DNA from: Chloroflexota bacterium | Lineage (GTDB): Bacteria > Chloroflexota > Chloroflexia > QHBQ01 > JADMIH01 | Reading direction: 5' to 3' | Assembly (NCBI GenBank): GCA_015478675.1 | Contig: JADMIH010000176.1 | Location: 1-7,818, forward strand | Length of the DNA stretch: 7,818 nucleotides | Shown here: positions 7,664 to 7,818 of the stretch, piece after piece | How the letters are laid out: every line of letters starts with the position of its first letter | How positions within the stretch are numbered: the stretch's first letter is position 1 | The notes under the pieces: model-generated | The model's input: only the letters and a program-made list of their open reading frames with translations | Database searches by the model: none | Told to the model about the DNA's origin: nothing | Position numbers and translations under genes: made by a program

Positions 7664-7767
7664 ACGGTTACTCATGGCGAGGCCTAGAAGTCGCGCAGCA
7701 GTTTGGCTCATAGCTCCACAGCGTGGCCGTTGACGACCGGAGACGCGCTCAGTGACGCATTCAAGGA

Positions 7768-7795
7768 AAAAGGGGGTGCATACGCACCCCCTTTT
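7768..7795. terminator. Strong hairpin terminator, probably bidirectional
   Basis: AAAAGGGGGTGC (7768-7779) pairs perfectly with GCACCCCCTTTT (7784-7795) around a 4-nt loop ATAC. On the minus strand the stem is followed by a T-run (five T), and on the plus strand by four T. It lies 2 nt after a possible stop codon at 7800-7798, as expected for termination of an upstream minus-strand gene. It therefore separates that gene from the operon. Confidence 0.85.
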
Positions 7796-7797
7796 GG

Positions 7798-7818
7798 CTA
7801 TGCCTCAGCTTTAGCCTC
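7798..7818 (-). CDS. Possible C-terminal end of an upstream gene
   Basis: On the minus strand the last bases read EAKAEA followed by TAG (7800-7798), right before the terminator. The Ala/Glu/Lys composition and the tight spacing to the terminator suggest the end of a real gene that starts outside the window. Only six codons are visible, so neither function nor frame can be confirmed. Confidence 0.35.
   Translation of the reverse strand, partial: EAKAEA

Larger units (their letters stand above)
7192..7767. other. Gene-poor stretch and probable control region upstream of the operon
   Basis: About 575 nt between a terminator and the first gene of the operon. I see no convincing gene in it. A minus-strand frame at 7494-7210 (94 codons) lacks a ribosome site and resembles no family. 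The stretch holds the 30-bp palindrome at 7634-7663. A small hairpin has CAGGGCG at 7264-7270 pairing with CGCCCTG at 7287-7293. A GC-rich hairpin at 7532-7555 has one bulged C. I found no promoter with good -35 and -10 boxes. The best minus-strand pair (GTGACA at 7349-7344, TGTTAG at 7325-7320, 18-nt spacer) is weak. Since a terminator lies upstream, the operon's promoter should be somewhere here. Confidence 0.5.

Noticed and set aside
7560..7710. Short frames around the palindrome that look a little like a transposase end (for example GLEVAQQFGS before a stop)
   Set aside because: The match is too short and has no start, ribosome site or terminal inverted repeats. No IS remnant can be supported.

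Overview
All convincing coding in this window is on the minus strand and reads from right to left. It looks like part of a transfer (type IV secretion/conjugation) locus in which cell-surface proteins sit directly upstream of a VirB6/TrbL-like membrane channel protein. The DNA is moderately GC-rich. Both lipoproteins carry a lipobox followed by Thr/Pro-rich linkers (PTPTPT-like), a style common in secreted proteins of Chloroflexota. The third protein has a type I membrane layout. A Chloroflexota-like bacterium, with the locus on a plasmid or integrated element, is my best guess, but no marker gene here proves it.

Layout in the direction of transcription: (1) 7818-7798 may be the last six codons and stop of an upstream minus-strand gene, followed within a few bases by a strong hairpin terminator (7768-7795). 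(2) 7192-7767 has no convincing gene. It holds a perfect 30-bp palindrome (7634-7663), two small hairpins and a good Shine-Dalgarno for the next gene. (3) 7191-5197 encodes a 664-residue lipoprotein with a sialidase-like/beta-propeller body. (4) 5179-3779 encodes a 466-residue lipoprotein with an intact M23 (LytM-type) peptidase domain. (5) 3775-2735 encodes a 346-residue secreted, membrane-anchored protein with a CnaB/carboxypeptidase-regulatory-like beta-sandwich signature and a Ser/Gly stalk. (6) 2665-1 encodes the first 888 residues of a polytopic VirB6/TrbL-like protein with a very long hydrophilic tail. It has no stop in the window and runs off the left edge.

Genes 3 to 6 are packed with gaps of 17, 3 and 69 nt and are probably one operon. 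A reasonable working model, which is inference, is a surface module. The M23 enzyme locally opens peptidoglycan, the two other exposed proteins contact the partner cell or scaffold the envelope, and the VirB6-like protein forms the inner-membrane part of the channel. No ATPase (VirB4, VirB11, VirD4), relaxase, tRNA, IS element or CRISPR array is seen in the window.
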